A stretch of DNA of 9,883 nucleotides. Origin: Bifidobacteriaceae bacterium (GTDB lineage Bacteria > Actinomycetota > Actinomycetes > Actinomycetales > WQXJ01). Below, piece after piece: positions 1-5,156 of the stretch (its first letter is position 1; every line of letters starts with the position of its first letter). The notes under the pieces were generated by a model, which saw only the letters and a program-made list of their open reading frames with translations, did no database searches and had not been told where the DNA came from. The DNA is taken from positions 1-9,883 of the forward strand of contig JAITKC010000035.1 of NCBI GenBank assembly GCA_031278665.1. Direction: 5' to 3'. A program made the position numbers and the translations under genes.

Positions 1-184
1 CGGCCTGAGGATAATCGCGATCTGAAATGACTCGGCGCGCCTGCCGGAGACAGACACCAGACGCACATGGTTTTGAGTTCAGGCGGCGACGGCACCGCGG
101 TTGGTGATAGTCGGCGTGCTGGCCCCCGCACTTCGGTCGCGCTGACCAACCGCAGCGTCCAATGCACGCGCCCGGAGGTGTCCC
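1..184. other. Left-edge stretch without an intact gene
   Basis: No convincing gene is visible. The first frame reads nine codons and then stops at 28-30 (TGA), ending in residues RPEDNRDLK. This could be the last codons of a gene entering from the left, but it is too short to support. A 79-codon open frame starting at 67 has low-complexity Ser/Arg/Thr content, no ribosome binding site and no recognisable motif, so it is treated as non-coding. Base composition is less GC-rich than the rest of the window. The only clear signal is a GGAGG at 174-178, which belongs to the broken gene that follows. Confidence 0.4.
174..178 (+). promoter_or_regulatory. Ribosome binding site of the broken small gene
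   Basis: GGAGG is a near-perfect Shine-Dalgarno core, placed six nucleotides before the GTG at 185. It is one of the better ribosome binding sites in the window. It is the main reason to think that the damaged frame downstream was once translated from this GTG. Confidence 0.45.
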
Positions 185-398
185 GTGGTAACTCAAGATC
201 CCGAACTGAGCCGAATCCAGAATCCAGCGCGAACTTGACCAGCTCAATGCGGAACTCGATCACCTACGGTCGGCATATGATCGGATCGTACAGGCTGACT
301 TCCTGAGCGAACCCTCTTTGGACCCTCTTTGGACCCTCCATGGGTGTCTTGGACCCGTTTTCGGACCCCCCATCATTTGGTCAGATGAATTTCAATGA
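185..398 (+). pseudogene. Small coiled-coil protein gene broken by a 7-nt duplication
   Basis: Translation from GTG 185 gives MVTQDPELSRIQ and then leaves the coding frame, stopping at 236 (TGA). The break falls on a direct tandem duplication of AATCCAG (214-220 and 221-227). Removing one copy in thought joins the start to a second open frame running to the TGA at 396-398. That frame has a charged heptad-like segment (RELDQLNAELDHLRSAYDRI) typical of a coiled coil. The restored protein would be 68 residues. The second frame has no usable start of its own in front of the coiled coil, which supports a single broken gene. The tail after about residue 40 becomes Pro/Gly/Trp-rich across an 11-nt repeat and may be out of frame again. 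The family is not recognised. Seen: start, RBS, duplication, frame continuation. Inferred: that the gene was once intact. Confidence 0.4.
312..338. repeat. 11-nt tandem repeat, about 2.5 copies
   Basis: The unit CCCTCTTTGGA occurs exactly at 312-322 and 323-333, followed by a partial third copy (CCCTC). Degraded GGACCC echoes follow up to about 370. Eleven is not a multiple of three, so the repeat shifts the reading frame of the small gene it lies in. It looks like slippage-type duplication in decaying sequence. Confidence 0.6.
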
Positions 399-634
399 GC
401 ATGGCTGGCGCTTTGTCGCGCGGGGTGAAACCACTGGTCAACGCTGGTTTTGACGATGTGGTCAGGACCAAGGTAGGCCCTTCGCGATGGGGTGTTAGCT
501 AGATTGCGTGACCGCCGGGCGTGGGTTCAAGTCACACCTGGCCCACAACACGTCGCCAAACGCCGCCGGCGGCGCGTGCCAGTGGCGGGGCGCGAAACAT
601 CCCGCGAAAGGCCGTTGACTAAACAAAAGCCCGG
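399..634. other. Gap between broken gene and transporter
   Basis: No gene of normal size is visible. An open frame of 22 codons (ATG 385 to TGA 451-453, beginning MNFNEHGWRF) overlaps the end of the broken gene but has no supporting context. The gap contains the tRNA-like fragment near 521-546 and the transporter's terminator at 621-641. GC rises to the level of the main genome from about 505 onward, so the boundary between the lower-GC left segment and the normal chromosome lies close to the tRNA-like fragment. Confidence 0.4.
521..546 (+). other. tRNA-3'-end-like fragment
   Basis: The sequence GTGGGTTCAAGTCACAC has the layout of a tRNA T-arm: a 5-bp stem with one G-A mismatch around the invariant seven-base loop TTCAAGT. 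CTGGCCC-A follows, in the position of a 3' acceptor strand and discriminator base. A weak 5' partner (GGACCAA, 465-471, five of seven pairs) lies 80 nt upstream, but a canonical D-arm and anticodon arm cannot be folded between them. It is therefore not called as a functional tRNA. A 3' tRNA half at a composition boundary is what an old attachment site of an integrated element would look like, but no integrase is present here. Confidence 0.28.
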
Positions 635-641
635 TCAGGGC
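621..641 (-). terminator. Rho-independent terminator of the transporter gene
   Basis: On the minus strand, GCCC-TGACC-GGGC forms a 4-bp GC stem with a five-base loop (629-641), followed directly by TTTTGTTT (621-628). It is the only hairpin in the window with a real U-tract. The TGA stop codon of the transporter lies inside the loop, so the ribosome would finish translation on the hairpin itself. Confidence 0.55.
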
Positions 642-1666
642 GCGCGCGGCGGCGCGGCGGCGCGGTCTGGCCGCGACGACGGGCCGAGTTGCGAAAGCAC
701 GATCCCGGCCAGCATCAGCGCGGCGCCGAGGTAGCCGCGCGCGCCCATGTTCTCGTGCAGCACGATCGCCCCGCCGATCGCCCCAAAGACCGTCTCCAGA
801 GACATGATCAGGGCGGCCGGGGCCGGCGCGGCGTCGCGCTGGGCCAAGACCTGGAAGGTGTAGGCCAGTCCGACCGAGATCAGCCCGCCGTAGAGCACCG
901 GAATCAGGGCCGGGCCGAGCCCGGCGAACGGCGCCCGGTCCAACACCAGGGCGAGCGCCGCCGAGGTCAAAGAGCAGAAGCCGAACTGCGCGCAGGCGAA
1001 ACGGAGCGCCGGCAGGCGTCCGGCGTAGCGGTCGACGGCCAGGATTTGGATGGCGAAGCAAACCGCCGCGATCATCGCCAGCCCGTCGCCGCGGGCGAAG
1101 CTGAAAGTGTCGGTGATGGCGATGAGGTACAGGCCGGTCAGCGCCAGGGCGATCGCCACCACCGTCGGCCAGCCGATCCGCTGGCCCAGGAAGACCCCGA
1201 AGACCGGCACCAGCACCAGGTACAGGCCGGTGACGAAGGCCGCGTTGCCGGCCGTGGTGTCCGGCATGGCGGCCTGCTGGAGTCCGGCGGCCGCCGTCAA
1301 CATGGACCCGGCCGCCAGCCCCGGGCCGGCCACGGCCCGGTTGAGCCGGCGCCGCCTGGCGCGCTCGATACCGCGCCGCCGGTCCAGGCCGGCGACCACC
1401 GCGCCGATCATTATCGCTCCCAGGGCGAAGCGGACGGCGTTGAAACTGAACGCCCCGACGTGCTCCGAACCGGCTTTTTGGGCCGTGAACGCCAAGCCCC
1501 AGAGCAGGGCGGCGGCGAAAAGCAGCAGGTTGGCGCGCAGCAGGCGGCGGTTGACGGGCAAGGCGGTGCGGCTTTCTGTCCGGGTGCGCGATGCCGCCGG
1601 GCCGGGTCCGCGCCCAGGTGGCGGCCCGGTCGCCGGTCGCGCCGGCGGACGGCTTCGGGTCAACAC
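635..1666 (-). CDS. EamA-family (drug/metabolite transporter superfamily) permease
   Basis: This is an integral membrane permease with two EamA repeats, at about residues 46-185 and 195-328, and roughly ten hydrophobic segments. Typical EamA features are an early LLWGLAF segment (54-60), an AFVTGLYLVLVPVFGVFLGQ block (143-162) and SLETVFGAIGGAIVLHE near 289-305, where the conserved glutamate of the second repeat is E291. Family members export or import small metabolites such as amino acids; the substrate cannot be read from the sequence. The first 35 residues are Pro/Arg/Gly-rich and not membrane-like. The GTG start at 1666 may therefore be too far upstream, and TTG at 1559-1561 (just before PVNRRLLRANLLL) is the likelier true start. 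A TAGCCT element directly before GTG 1666 would place the transcript start inside this extension, which also favours the shorter form. The gene is divergent from the alkyltransferase gene and ends in its own terminator. Confidence 0.85.
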   Translation of the reverse strand: MLTRSRPPARPATGPPPGRGPGPAASRTRTESRTALPVNRRLLRANLLLFAAALLWGLAFTAQKAGSEHVGAFSFNAVRFALGAIMIGAVVAGLDRRRGIERARRRRLNRAVAGPGLAAGSMLTAAAGLQQAAMPDTTAGNAAFVTGLYLVLVPVFGVFLGQRIGWPTVVAIALALTGLYLIAITDTFSFARGDGLAMIAAVCFAIQILAVDRYAGRLPALRFACAQFGFCSLTSAALALVLDRAPFAGLGPALIPVLYGGLISVGLAYTFQVLAQRDAAPAPAALIMSLETVFGAIGGAIVLHENMGARGYLGAALMLAGIVLSQLGPSSRPDRAAAPPRAP

Positions 1667-1733
1667 AGGCTACCCGAATCGCCAGTCCGGCGCCGTCGCC
1701 GCCCGGGGTCTTCCGGCGGGTCCCGCGCGGCGC

Positions 1734-1749
1734 CACAATAGCTGGGGTG
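1734..1749 (+). promoter_or_regulatory. Possible leaderless promoter and start region of the alkyltransferase gene
   Basis: CACAAT (1734-1739) resembles a -10 element and is followed after exactly seven nucleotides by GTG (1747), in frame with the alkyltransferase. Transcription could begin at that codon, giving a leaderless message. Alternatively GGGGTGA (1744-1750) is a Shine-Dalgarno sequence for ATG 1759, eight nucleotides further on. The sequence supports both readings, and the two protein starts differ by four residues. No convincing -35 element is seen. Confidence 0.35.
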
Positions 1750-1758
1750 ACAGGCCCG

Positions 1759-2286
1759 ATGACGCGCCCGGCCGAACGCGAGAGCGTCGCGGCCGCCAGT
1801 TTCGACTCGCCGATCGGCCGGCTCGGGTTGCTGGCCACCGAGGCCGGGCTGGCCAAAGTGGCGTTCGCGGCCGAGCCGTTGGAGCCTCTGATCGAATTAG
1901 TCGCCCGGCGGCTTGGGGCGAGGCCGGTCGACCAGCCGCGCCGGTTGGATCCGGCCCGGCGCCAATTGGAGCAGTACTTCGACCGCAGCCGCCGGGTCTT
2001 CGACCTCAAAGTCGACCTCGGCTTGGTCAAGGGTTTCGGCTTGGCGGTGGTCAAACTAATCGACGTCCTGCCCTATGGGCGCACCGCCGACTCCGGCGAC
2101 CGCGCCAAAGGGGTCGGCCGCCCGGGCGCCGCCCGGGCGGTCGGCCGGGCCTGCGCCGCCAACCCGGTGCCCGTGGTCATCGCCTGCCACCGGGTGATCC
2201 GCGCCGACGGCGCCTTGGGCGGCTTTGGCGGCGGCCTCGCCGCCAAGCGGGCGCTGCTGGCCCTGGAGGGGGTCAAACTGGCCTGA
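1759..2286 (+). CDS. Ogt/MGMT-like methylated-DNA--cysteine alkyltransferase homologue, divergent active site
   Basis: The protein (175 residues from ATG 1759) matches the Ogt/Ada-C family, whose members repair O6-alkylguanine by moving the alkyl group to a cysteine. Conserved parts are an N-terminal FDSPIGRLGLLATEAGL strand region, LPYGRT (104-109), GRPGAARAVG (120-129) with the arginine finger R126, NPVPVVIACHRVIR with the reactive C143, and GGFGGGL..KRALLALEG at the end. There are three departures from the family. The usual P before the reactive C-H-R is A142. The tyrosine of the T-x-x-Y-G-E/D segment is serine (S112 in TADSGD). The helix before LPYG lacks the usual F-Q-x-x-V-W pattern. 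The thiol and arginine finger remain, so activity is possible but not assured. Starts are GTG 1747 or ATG 1759; in-frame starts further upstream add a Pro/Arg-rich extension with no family match. The gene converges on the thioesterase gene, 13 nt away. Confidence 0.82.
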   Translation: MTRPAERESVAAASFDSPIGRLGLLATEAGLAKVAFAAEPLEPLIELVARRLGARPVDQPRRLDPARRQLEQYFDRSRRVFDLKVDLGLVKGFGLAVVKLIDVLPYGRTADSGDRAKGVGRPGAARAVGRACAANPVPVVIACHRVIRADGALGGFGGGLAAKRALLALEGVKLA

Positions 2287-2312
2287 GCCGGCCGGGGCGT
2301 CAGGCGGCCGGC
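2287..2312. terminator. Shared hairpin between convergent alkyltransferase and thioesterase genes
   Basis: GCCGGCC (2287-2293) and GGCCGGC (2306-2312) form a perfect 7-bp GC stem with a 12-nt loop. The hairpin starts right after the alkyltransferase stop codon, and its loop holds the thioesterase stop codon (2300-2302). There is no U-tract on either side. Symmetry lets it serve both strands, but short GC-only stems also arise by chance at this base composition. Confidence 0.4.
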
Positions 2313-2689
2313 CGCTCGACCAGCAGGTTGGTGATGCGGACGGTGGCGACCCGCCGGCCGGCCTCGTCTTCGACCGCCACCTCGTGGGTGGTCAGTCGTT
2401 CGCCCAGGTGCAGCGGGCGGGCCGTGGCGGTCACGAAACCGTCGCGGACGCTTAGGTGATGGGTGGCGTTGAGGTCGACGCCGACGGCGATTTTGCCCCG
2501 GCCGGCGGCGTGGGCGGCGGCCGCCAGCGAACCGAGGGTCTCGCCGAGCGCGGCCGTGGCGCCGCCGTGCAGCCGGCCGGCGACTTGGCGGTTGCCCTCG
2601 ACCGGCATGCGGGCGACCAAATGGTCGGGCGAGGGGTCGAGGATTTCGATGCCCAGTTTGGCGGCCAACTGTCCGGCGGTCGGGTCCAC
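2300..2689 (-). CDS. PaaI-family hotdog acyl-CoA thioesterase
   Basis: This is a 129-residue single hotdog-fold protein of normal length for the PaaI/YbgC-type thioesterases, which hydrolyse acyl-CoA thioesters in the cytoplasm. The signature is RLHGGATAALGETLGS (39-54). The HGG turn (41-43) and the acidic residue E50 on the following helix are the active-site elements of this family. Before it lies the usual PDHLVARMPVEGNRQ strand, and after it VGVDLNATHHLSVRDG, FVTATARPLHLGERLTTHEV and RRVATVRITNLL. The thioester substrate could be phenylacetyl-CoA-type or 1,4-dihydroxy-2-naphthoyl-CoA (MenI-type), and no pathway gene beside it decides which. The start is GTG at 2689, without a Shine-Dalgarno but seven nucleotides after a TATTCT -10 element, which fits a leaderless message. 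It is divergent from the MoxR operon. Confidence 0.88.
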   Translation of the reverse strand: MDPTAGQLAAKLGIEILDPSPDHLVARMPVEGNRQVAGRLHGGATAALGETLGSLAAAAHAAGRGKIAVGVDLNATHHLSVRDGFVTATARPLHLGERLTTHEVAVEDEAGRRVATVRITNLLVERPAA

Positions 2690-2696
2690 GCCGGCA

Positions 2697-2702
2697 AGAA
2701 TA
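2697..2702 (-). promoter_or_regulatory. -10 element of the thioesterase gene (leaderless start)
   Basis: On the minus strand TATTCT fits the actinobacterial -10 consensus TANNNT. It is followed by seven nucleotides and then the GTG start codon, so transcription would begin at or next to the start codon. No Shine-Dalgarno sequence is present in the short interval. Confidence 0.42.
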
Positions 2703-2730
2703 GGCGATCATCGGCCCGGCCCGGCGCCGC

Positions 2731-2774
2731 CGCCGGACCAGCGCCGGACCAGCGGCGGACCAGCGGCGGACAAA
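2731..2774. repeat. Four tandem 11-nt repeats between divergent promoters
   Basis: Units begin at 2731, 2742, 2753 and 2764: CGCCGGACCAG, the same again, CGGCGGACCAG and CGGCGGACAAA. The first two are identical, and the others differ by one and then by three further bases at the end. The period is close to one turn of B-DNA, so each unit faces the same side of the helix. The array sits between the -10 elements of the thioesterase gene and the MoxR operon. That is a sensible place for a cooperative regulator, although simple slippage duplication explains it too. Confidence 0.6.
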
Positions 2775-2809
2775 GCCCGCCGGACGGGGGGCGACGGAAC
2801 CCGGCCAAG

Positions 2810-2815
2810 TACCCT
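2810..2815 (+). promoter_or_regulatory. -10 element of the MoxR operon (leaderless start)
   Basis: TACCCT fits TANNNT and lies seven nucleotides before ATG 2823. There is no Shine-Dalgarno sequence between 2790 and 2822, so a leaderless transcript is the simplest explanation for how the first gene of the operon is translated. No clear -35 hexamer is seen at 16-18 nt upstream. Confidence 0.42.
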
Positions 2816-2822
2816 GTAGTCC

Positions 2823-3797
2823 ATGGCCGAACCGATCCAGCGGGCAGAGCTCGAGCAAACCATCGACTTTGTGGAGCGCCTGTCGGCGGCCTATCAGACG
2901 CGCGTGGTCGGCCAGACCGGCCTGTGGTGGTCGTTGCTGGCGGGTTTGCTGGCCGGCGGCCACGTCCTGCTCGAGTCGGTGCCGGGGCTCGCCAAAACCA
3001 CCGCCGCCCGCACCCTGGCGTCGCTCTGCGGCGGGTCTTTCGCCCGCATCCAGTGCACTCCCGACCTGCTGCCGGCCGACATCGTCGGCACCCAGGTGTT
3101 CGACGCCGCCCACGCCTCCTTCCATATCGAAGTCGGCCCGATCGACGCCAACTTTGTGCTGGTGGACGAGGTCAACAGGGCCAACACCAAGACCCAGTCG
3201 GCCATGCTCGAGGCGATGCAGGAGCGCCAGGTGACTTTGGCCGGACGGGTCCACGCCCTGCCCGAACCGTTCATAGTCTTCGCCACCCAGAACCCGATCG
3301 AACAGGAGGGGACCTACGAACTGCCGGAAGCCCAACTGGACCGCTTCTTGCTGAAGGAGGTAATCACCTATCCGACCCCGGAAGAGGAAGTCAAGATCAT
3401 GGAGCAGGCCGACGCCGAACAGGCCGAGTTGACGGCGGTGGTCAACCCGGACCAGATCGTGGCGCTGCAGCGATTGACCCGGCGGGTGCACATCGCCGGC
3501 TCGGTCAAGGACTACATCGTCCGGCTGGTGGCGGCGACCCGCCGGGCCGGCGCGATCGGCCCGCTCGGCCGTTACGTCGAGTACGGCGCCTCGCCCAGGG
3601 CCTCGCTCGCCTTCCAGTCGGCCGGCCGGGCGATCGCCCTGTTGTCCGGCCGCGACCACGTCGTGCCCGATGACGTCAAGTACCTTCGCCATCAGGTGTT
3701 GCGCCACCGTTTGATCCTGACCTATGAGGCGGTGGCCGACTCGGTCCGCCCCGAGTCGGTGATCGACGCGATTTTCGCGGCCACCCCGACGCCATGA
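2823..3797 (+). CDS. MoxR-family AAA+ ATPase
   Basis: This is a 324-residue MoxR ATPase, the usual length for the family. The parts appear in order: Walker A ESVPGLAKTT (51-60) with K58, where S52 replaces the more usual glycine; Walker B FVLVDEVNRA (111-120) with D115 and E116; sensor 1 ATQNP (154-158) with N157; arginine finger in LPEAQLDRF (R174); and sensor 2 GASPRAS (R259). A C-terminal helical lid follows. MoxR ATPases act as chaperones that use ATP to mature or remodel partner complexes, and commonly work with the VWA proteins encoded next to them. That is the case here, with VWA-like products in the DUF58 and double-VWA genes. The gene is first in a five-gene operon, starts seven nucleotides after a -10 element, and its stop overlaps the next start (ATGA). 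All residues needed for ATP hydrolysis are visible, so it is probably active. Confidence 0.95.
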   Translation: MAEPIQRAELEQTIDFVERLSAAYQTRVVGQTGLWWSLLAGLLAGGHVLLESVPGLAKTTAARTLASLCGGSFARIQCTPDLLPADIVGTQVFDAAHASFHIEVGPIDANFVLVDEVNRANTKTQSAMLEAMQERQVTLAGRVHALPEPFIVFATQNPIEQEGTYELPEAQLDRFLLKEVITYPTPEEEVKIMEQADAEQAELTAVVNPDQIVALQRLTRRVHIAGSVKDYIVRLVAATRRAGAIGPLGRYVEYGASPRASLAFQSAGRAIALLSGRDHVVPDDVKYLRHQVLRHRLILTYEAVADSVRPESVIDAIFAATPTP

Positions 3798-4687
3798 TCG
3801 GACGTCCGGGCCGCCTGGCGGCCGTCCAGGCGCTACTGCAGCTGCACTCGCATCGGCGGGCCCGGCTGGTCCTGGACGGCGGCTACACCTCGGTCTTCCG
3901 CGGGCGCGGCACCGATTTCGAGGACCTGCGCGAATACGTGCCGGGCGACTCGGTTTCCGATATCGACTGGAAGGCGACCGCCCGCGCCGGCAAGCCGCTG
4001 GTCCGCCGCTATCTGCCGGAACACAAGAACCACCTGCTCTTGTTGGTCTCGACCGGCCGGTCGATGACGGCGGTGGCGCCGGACGGGTCGTCCAAACTGG
4101 AGCTCGCCCTGGACGTCGCCGGGATCTTCGCCCACCTGGCGGTTCGCCACCGCGACGTGGTCGGAGCCGTCTTCGGCGACGCCGGCGGCCCCGAGGCGCT
4201 GGCGCCGCGCGGCTCGCGCGGCCACGTCGAACATTTGCTGCGCCGCCTGTCGGATTCGACGATCGACCCGGACGGACCGGAATCCGACCTGCCGGCCGTG
4301 CTCGACCTGGCGGTTCGGGCGCGCCTGCCCCACGGCATCGTCGTCTTGATCACCGACGACGCCGAACTGGGGGCCGGCGGCGGGCGGTCGCTGACCATAT
4401 TGCACGCCCGCCACCAGATCATGGTGGCGCGGATCGCCGACATGAGCCCGGCCGCCGCCGCCGCCCGCGACCCCTTCGACGTCGAGACCGGTCTGCGGGT
4501 GCCGGACGAGGTGCGCTGGCATCCCAAACTGGTCGCGGAGGCGGCCACCGTCGCCACCGCGCGGGCCCAGGCGATCGAGCGGGCGCTGGCCGCGCGCGGC
4601 ATCGCCCACGGCCGGGTGACCGGACGCGACCAACTGGTCGAGACGCTCATCGGCCTGCTCGAGAGGCATCGCCATGCCGGGCGTTGA
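3794..4687 (+). CDS. DUF58 protein (VWA-like, MoxR partner)
   Basis: This 297-residue protein carries the DUF58 signature at about 37-73: RGRGTDFEDLREYVPGD followed by SDIDWKATAR and a P-LVRRY strand. DUF58 proteins are encoded directly after MoxR in most such operons, and their C-terminal part folds like a VWA domain. At the expected metal-ion-dependent adhesion site, usually D-T-S-R-S, this protein reads LVSTGRSM (84-91). The leading aspartate is S86 and the first metal-binding serine is G88; only S90 remains. The later ITDD (187-190) is retained. Metal binding through this site is therefore doubtful, and the protein may act as a scaffold. There is no signal peptide or membrane span, so it is probably cytoplasmic or membrane-associated through partners. 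The start overlaps the MoxR stop (ATGA), and the 3' end overlaps the next gene by 14 nt. Confidence 0.92.
   Translation: MIGRPGRLAAVQALLQLHSHRRARLVLDGGYTSVFRGRGTDFEDLREYVPGDSVSDIDWKATARAGKPLVRRYLPEHKNHLLLLVSTGRSMTAVAPDGSSKLELALDVAGIFAHLAVRHRDVVGAVFGDAGGPEALAPRGSRGHVEHLLRRLSDSTIDPDGPESDLPAVLDLAVRARLPHGIVVLITDDAELGAGGGRSLTILHARHQIMVARIADMSPAAAAARDPFDVETGLRVPDEVRWHPKLVAEAATVATARAQAIERALAARGIAHGRVTGRDQLVETLIGLLERHRHAGR
4661..4666 (+). promoter_or_regulatory. Internal ribosome binding site deciding the third operon start
   Basis: GAGAGG lies seven nucleotides before ATG 4674, inside the end of the DUF58 gene. It fixes the start of the third gene and explains how it can be translated despite the 14-nt overlap. 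It is the clearest Shine-Dalgarno at an internal junction of the operon. Confidence 0.5.
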
Positions 4688-5156
4688 CCTGGTCGAGCCG
4701 CTGCCGCCGGCGCCGTTCTCGGGCTGGTGGCTGGCTGGCGCCTGCGTCGCCCTGGCGCTGGCCGCCGCCCTGGTCTTGGGGCCCTGGCTGGCCCGTTGGC
4801 TAGCCCGCTGGCGGGCCCGGCGGACGGCGCGGCGCGAAGCCGGCCGACTGGCCGAGGCGAGCCGCCCGGGCGACCGGGACGCCGAGGCGCGGGCCCGGAT
4901 CGACCGGATCGAGCGGCGCTGGAGGGACGGCGAACTCGCCGACCGGGCGGCGGCCGAGGAGATCGCGACGCTGGTGCGCGAGTTCTGGGGGCGCGAGGCG
5001 CCGGTTCTGACCCTGTTGGAGCTCCGCGTCAAGGGCCACAGCCCCAAGCTCACGGCCGTAATCGAGGCGGCCTATCCGGTCGAGTTCGGCGTCAAGGGCC
5101 AGGGCGACATCGCCGACCTGGCCGAACGCGCCCGCCGGGCGGTGGTCGGGCTGTGA
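4674..5156 (+). CDS. Small single-span membrane protein of the Bat operon (DUF4381-like position)
   Basis: This 160-residue protein starts with a short extracytoplasmic or re-entrant stretch rich in Pro (MPGVDLVEPLPPAPFSGWW). A single strong transmembrane helix follows (about 18-40), then an Arg-rich cytoplasmic flank (WLARWRARRTARR). The rest is a helical cytoplasmic domain containing EEIATLVREFWG (95-106) and AVIEAAYPVEFG (128-139). In MoxR operons the gene between DUF58 and the first VWA protein is typically DUF4381, a short protein with one N-terminal span and a helical domain. Length, topology and position agree, although I cannot confirm the family by motif alone. Its role is unknown; it probably anchors or links the ATPase/DUF58 pair to the membrane VWA partner. 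Its TGA stop overlaps the next GTG start (GTGA). Confidence 0.75.
   Translation: MPGVDLVEPLPPAPFSGWWLAGACVALALAAALVLGPWLARWLARWRARRTARREAGRLAEASRPGDRDAEARARIDRIERRWRDGELADRAAAEEIATLVREFWGREAPVLTLLELRVKGHSPKLTAVIEAAYPVEFGVKGQGDIADLAERARRAVVGL

Noticed and set aside
67..306. A 79-codon open frame at the left edge
   Set aside because: No ribosome binding site and no recognisable pattern. The alternative frame from GTG 185, with a strong ribosome binding site and a coiled coil, is better supported.
312..370. GGACCC repeats as a CRISPR or phage attachment array
   Set aside because: Units are 11 nt, directly abutting and few; there are no spacers and no cas gene.
465..545. A complete functional tRNA gene
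   Set aside because: The T-arm and five of seven acceptor pairs fit, but no proper anticodon stem-loop forms, the D-arm is forced, and the spacing is wrong for a class I tRNA.
1591..1758. N-terminal extension of the alkyltransferase to an ATG at 1591
   Set aside because: The extra 56 residues are Pro/Arg-rich with no family match, and both promoter-like and ribosome-binding signals sit at 1734-1750, after that ATG.
495..2054. A 519-codon open frame on the minus strand across the transporter
   Set aside because: It is a shadow of the EamA gene in another frame: Arg/Pro/Gly-rich composition, no motifs, and it crosses the terminator, the intergenic region and the alkyltransferase gene.
2073..3707. 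A 544-codon minus-strand frame opposite MoxR
   Set aside because: High-GC antisense artefact. The MoxR frame on the plus strand carries all AAA+ motifs, while this one has low-complexity His/Arg/Gly/Asp content and runs through two unrelated genes.
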